DNA from: JANXPZ01 sp033853925 | GTDB lineage: Bacteria > Eisenbacteria > RBG-16-71-46 | Length of the DNA: 8,967 bases | Direction: 5' to 3' | Assembly: GCA_033853925.1 (NCBI GenBank) | Contig: JAWOLC010000003.1 | Coordinates: 1-8,967 of the forward strand | Part shown: in pieces, positions 6,503-8,967 of the stretch | Layout of the letters: each line of letters opens with the position of its first letter | How positions within the stretch are numbered: position 1 is the first letter of the stretch | Notes under the pieces: generated by a model | Databases searched by the model: none | Seen by the model: the letters and a program-made list of their open reading frames with translations, nothing else | Told to the model about the DNA's origin: nothing | Translations under genes and position numbers: made by a program

Positions 6503-7756
6503 ATGGCCCAGCCCGGCTTGAAGAGCAGCGCCCTCGAGCGCTTCCTGCGCTATGTGACGTACGACACCCAGTCCGCGGAGGATGTGGAGGGCTATCCGAG
6601 CACGGCCAAGCAGCTCGTGCTGCTCGACAAGCTGGTCGAGGAGCTTCGCGAGATCGGCCTCCGGGACGCCGCGCGCGACGAGCACGGCTACGTGATGGCC
6701 ACGATCCCGGCCACGAGCAAGAAGGCGAACGTGCCGGTCATCGGCTTCATCGCCCACGTGGACACCTCGCCGGAGTCGCCGGGGGCGGGCGTCAAGGCCA
6801 TCATCCACCGCAACTGGCAAGGCGAGGACATCGTGCTCCCCGACGATCCGAGCGCGGTGCTGCGGCTCCGGGACAATCCGGCGCTCCAGAGGCAGAAGGG
6901 GAACGACATCGTCACCGCCTCGGGCACGACCCTGCTCGGCGCCGACAACAAGGCGGGCGTGGCGGAGATCGTGGCCGCCGCCGAGCACCTGATCCGGCAT
7001 CCCGAGATTCCCCACGGCGTGATCCGCGTGGCCTTCACCCCCGACGAGGAGGTGGGCGGAGGCACGAAGTACTTCGACGTCCAGAAGTTCGGCGCCTTTT
7101 GCGCCTACACGATGGACGGCGAGGAGCTGGGGGAGGTCGAGGCGGAGACGTTCTCGGCCGACTCCATGACGATCACCTTCGAGGGCTTCAACACGCACCC
7201 CGGCTTCGCCAAGGGGCGGATGGTGAACTCGATCAAGGTGACGGGCGACTTCCTCAGCCGGCTGCCCAAGGATCGCCTCTCGCCGGAGACCACCGAGAAG
7301 CGCGAGGGCTTCGTCCACCCGTACGTGCTCGAGGCCTCGGTCGAGAAGACCTCGGTCAAGCTCCTGATTCGCGACTTCGTCACCGGCGGCCTGAAGGAGA
7401 AGGAGGACTTCCTCGAGAAGCTGGCGAAGGAGACCGCCGCCGCCTGGCAGGGCGCCTCCGTCACCTGCAAGGTGGACGAGTCCTACCGCAACATGAAGGA
7501 GGTGCTGGACCGCTTCCCGCAGGTGGTGGAGCACGCGCGCGAGGCGGTGCGCCGCCTCGGGCTCGAGGTCCACGAGACGGCGATCCGGGGCGGCACGGAC
7601 GGCTCGCGGCTCTCCTTCATGGGCCTGCCGACGCCGAACGTCTTCGCCGGCGAGCACAACTTCCACTCGCGCCTGGAGTGGGTCTCCGTCCAGGACATGG
7701 ACAAGGCGGTCGAAGTGATCGTGACGCTGGCGCGGGTCTGGGAGGAGAAGGCCTGA
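6503..7756 (+). CDS. pepT: Peptidase T (tripeptide aminopeptidase, M20B)
   Basis: This 417-residue cytoplasmic zinc enzyme removes the N-terminal residue from tripeptides; enterobacterial PepT is about 408 residues, so the length is normal. All metal and catalytic positions of the M20 family are visible: His85 and Asp87 in AHVDTSP, bridging Asp148 in GADNKAG, the catalytic base Glu182 and ligand Glu183 in TPDEEVG, Asp205 in TMDGE, and the last ligand His388 in GEHNFHSRLEW. The dimerisation (lid) domain, roughly 215-325, contains the family's THPGFAKGRMVNS at 231-243, in which the His assists the partner's active site in known structures. There is no signal peptide. The next gene starts 25 bases after its stop with its own ribosome site, so the two are likely co-transcribed. 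Its job is presumably peptide recycling. E. coli pepT responds to anaerobiosis through FNR, but I see no FNR site here. Confidence 0.95.
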   Translation: MAQPGLKSSALERFLRYVTYDTQSAEDVEGYPSTAKQLVLLDKLVEELREIGLRDAARDEHGYVMATIPATSKKANVPVIGFIAHVDTSPESPGAGVKAIIHRNWQGEDIVLPDDPSAVLRLRDNPALQRQKGNDIVTASGTTLLGADNKAGVAEIVAAAEHLIRHPEIPHGVIRVAFTPDEEVGGGTKYFDVQKFGAFCAYTMDGEELGEVEAETFSADSMTITFEGFNTHPGFAKGRMVNSIKVTGDFLSRLPKDRLSPETTEKREGFVHPYVLEASVEKTSVKLLIRDFVTGGLKEKEDFLEKLAKETAAAWQGASVTCKVDESYRNMKEVLDRFPQVVEHAREAVRRLGLEVHETAIRGGTDGSRLSFMGLPTPNVFAGEHNFHSRLEWVSVQDMDKAVEVIVTLARVWEEKA

Positions 7757-7771
7757 GCCCCGGGTGCGCGC

Positions 7772-7776
7772 GGAGG
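7772..7776 (+). promoter_or_regulatory. Ribosome binding site for the DUF2723 gene
   Basis: GGAGG lies 5 bases before the GTG at 7782. Another in-frame GTG at 7764 lies upstream of this site and has no site of its own, so 7782 is preferred. Confidence 0.7.
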
Positions 7777-7781
7777 CGCTC

Positions 7782-8967
7782 GTGAACGGCAGGTCCTCGC
7801 CGAGCCCGGCCGGGAGCCGCGGCCTGACGCTCGTCGTCGGCCTGCTCGTGCTGGCCGTCACGCTGATCGTCTACCTGCTGACCCTCGACCACAGCGTGCC
7901 CTTCTGGGACGCGGGCGAGTTCATCTCCGTCTCGAAGATCCTGGGGATCCCGCACCCCCCGGGCACGCCCTTCTACGTGCTGCTCGGCCGCCTGGCCGCG
8001 CTCGTGCCCGTCGGCAGCGTGGCCGAGCGCGTCAACGGCCTGTCGGCGCTGGCCTCGGCCCTGGCGGTGCTGCTCACCTACCTCACCACCCTGCGCCTGA
8101 TCCGCATCGCCCAGCGCCGCGGCGTCGCCGCGCCGGCGGCGGCTCCCGGGACCACGCCGGTGGGGCCGATCGAGGAGGCGCGGGCGGGCGGCTTCTGGTT
8201 CGCGCTGCGGGCGGAGTGGCTGGCGCACCTGGGGGCGGTGGTGGGGGCGCTGATGCTGGCGTTCTCGGACAACTTCTGGGAGAACGCGACCGAGGCGGAG
8301 GTCTACTCGGAGATGAGCCTGGCGCAGGTGCTGGTGCTGTGGCTGGCGCTGCGCTGGTGGGAGGCGCACGAGCGGAAGCCGACGGTGGGGCCGCTGCTGG
8401 TGGCGGTGTACGTGATGTGGCTGTCGGTGGGGCTGCACCTCGGGGTGGGGATGATGGGGCTGCCGCTGCTGGTGCTGCTGGTGCTGGTGGACCGGCGGGT
8501 GGCGGTGCTGTTCGTGATGCCGGTGTTCTCGGTCCTGGCGGTGACCCAGGGGCTCGAGAAGATGGCCGGCTACGTGCTGGTGCTGTCGAACCTGGTGTTC
8601 TGGACCTACGTGGTGCAGCGGAAGCTGAACGCCTGGATCGCGCTGGGGGCGAGCGCCACCGCGCTCTACGGGGCCTACTACGCGTTCGGGCCCGCCGCGT
8701 TCACCGCCCCCGCGGCGGTGATCTCCGCCCTCGGCCTGGTGATCCCGGTGGTGCTGCTGGCGTGGCGGCACCGCGAGGGGCGGATCCTGGCGCTGGCGCT
8801 GTTCCTGATGGTGGCCGGCTACTCGACCCACCTCTACCTGCCGATCCGCGCGGCCCGGCACCCGGCGGTCAACATGGGGACGGCGTCCGACTGGCCGCGG
8901 CTGAAGGCGCTGCTGGAGCGCGAGCAGTACGGGCACACCAGCATGTTCGTGCGGCGCGGGACGCTGC
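7782..8967 (+). CDS. DUF2723 polytopic membrane protein (O-mannosyltransferase-like), 5' part
   Basis: The frame is open from the GTG at 7782 to the right edge, giving 395 residues without a stop; the C-terminal part is missing. A short N-terminus leads into the first membrane helix (about 15-35). The DUF2723 signature follows: FWDAGEF at 41-47 with acidic Asp43 and Glu46, then LGIPHPPGTPFYVLLGR at 54-70. A second family block, FWENATEAEVYS, is at 165-176. LPIRAARHPAVN at 353-364 and LLEREQYG at 377-384 match the region after the membrane bundle. Several more helices lie between 85 and 350. The Asp/Glu in the first outer loop resembles the catalytic acid of GT-C enzymes that use lipid-linked sugars, so a role in transferring sugar to envelope proteins is likely but unproven. 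The loop at about 111-137 is Ala/Pro/Gly-rich and probably cytoplasmic. It follows pepT by 25 bases, probably in one operon. Confidence 0.88.
   Translation, partial: MNGRSSPSPAGSRGLTLVVGLLVLAVTLIVYLLTLDHSVPFWDAGEFISVSKILGIPHPPGTPFYVLLGRLAALVPVGSVAERVNGLSALASALAVLLTYLTTLRLIRIAQRRGVAAPAAAPGTTPVGPIEEARAGGFWFALRAEWLAHLGAVVGALMLAFSDNFWENATEAEVYSEMSLAQVLVLWLALRWWEAHERKPTVGPLLVAVYVMWLSVGLHLGVGMMGLPLLVLLVLVDRRVAVLFVMPVFSVLAVTQGLEKMAGYVLVLSNLVFWTYVVQRKLNAWIALGASATALYGAYYAFGPAAFTAPAAVISALGLVIPVVLLAWRHREGRILALALFLMVAGYSTHLYLPIRAARHPAVNMGTASDWPRLKALLEREQYGHTSMFVRRGTL

Noticed and set aside
6157..6504. Longer minus-strand reading that would extend the small leader ORF upstream to 6504
   Set aside because: The upstream part is Arg/Pro/Gly-rich without features; only the ATG at 6156 has a good ribosome site.
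6449..7861. 470-codon open frame on the minus strand opposite pepT
   Set aside because: It has no recognisable domain and is shadow-like in composition; pepT on the other strand has every zinc ligand.
7617..8936. 439-codon open frame on the minus strand opposite the DUF2723 gene
   Set aside because: It is composed largely of His, Gln, Arg and Pro from reading GTG/CTG-rich DNA backwards; the plus strand has the DUF2723 signatures.

Overview
This is a GC-rich stretch (around 70% G+C by eye, with G or C in most third codon positions). It is dense with genes and carries no RNA gene, insertion sequence, CRISPR array or phage gene that I can see. The organism looks like a high-GC soil or sediment bacterium. 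The HNH protein ending in a conserved RHIPAEVRRAVW-type domain and the DUF2723 membrane protein are both common in lineages such as Candidatus Eisenbacteria, Gemmatimonadota and Myxococcota-like groups. That placement is an inference from family memory, not a computed assignment.

Layout, left to right. (1) Bases 1-626, plus strand: the 3' part of an HNH-endonuclease gene cut by the window edge. (2) Bases 696-3345, plus strand: a sigma70-like promoter candidate, a strong ribosome binding site and a full-length alpha-glucan phosphorylase (glgP), probably starting at 784. (3) Bases 3346-3458: a 113-base gap between converging genes, holding an in-frame coding-like stretch after the glgP stop and a GC-rich inverted repeat. 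(4) Bases 3459-6080, minus strand: an 873-residue P-type cation-transporting ATPase, preceded by a possible 22-codon leader ORF (6156-6088). (5) Bases 6157-6502: a divergent control region with two inverted copies of a 13-base word and possible promoters for both sides. (6) Bases 6503-7756, plus strand: peptidase T (pepT) with all expected zinc ligands. (7) Bases 7782-8967, plus strand: the first 395 residues of a DUF2723 polytopic membrane protein (GT-C / O-mannosyltransferase-like), running off the right edge, 25 bases after pepT and probably in the same operon.

The genes do not form one obvious pathway. GlgP mobilises storage glucan as glucose-1-phosphate, the ATPase moves a cation across the membrane, PepT trims tripeptides in the cytoplasm, and the DUF2723 protein probably acts in envelope glycosylation. 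I found no convincing undescribed multi-gene system. The observations most worth checking are the altered ion-binding residues of the ATPase, its possible leader ORF, the paired 13-mers in the divergent region, and the coding-like remnant behind glgP.
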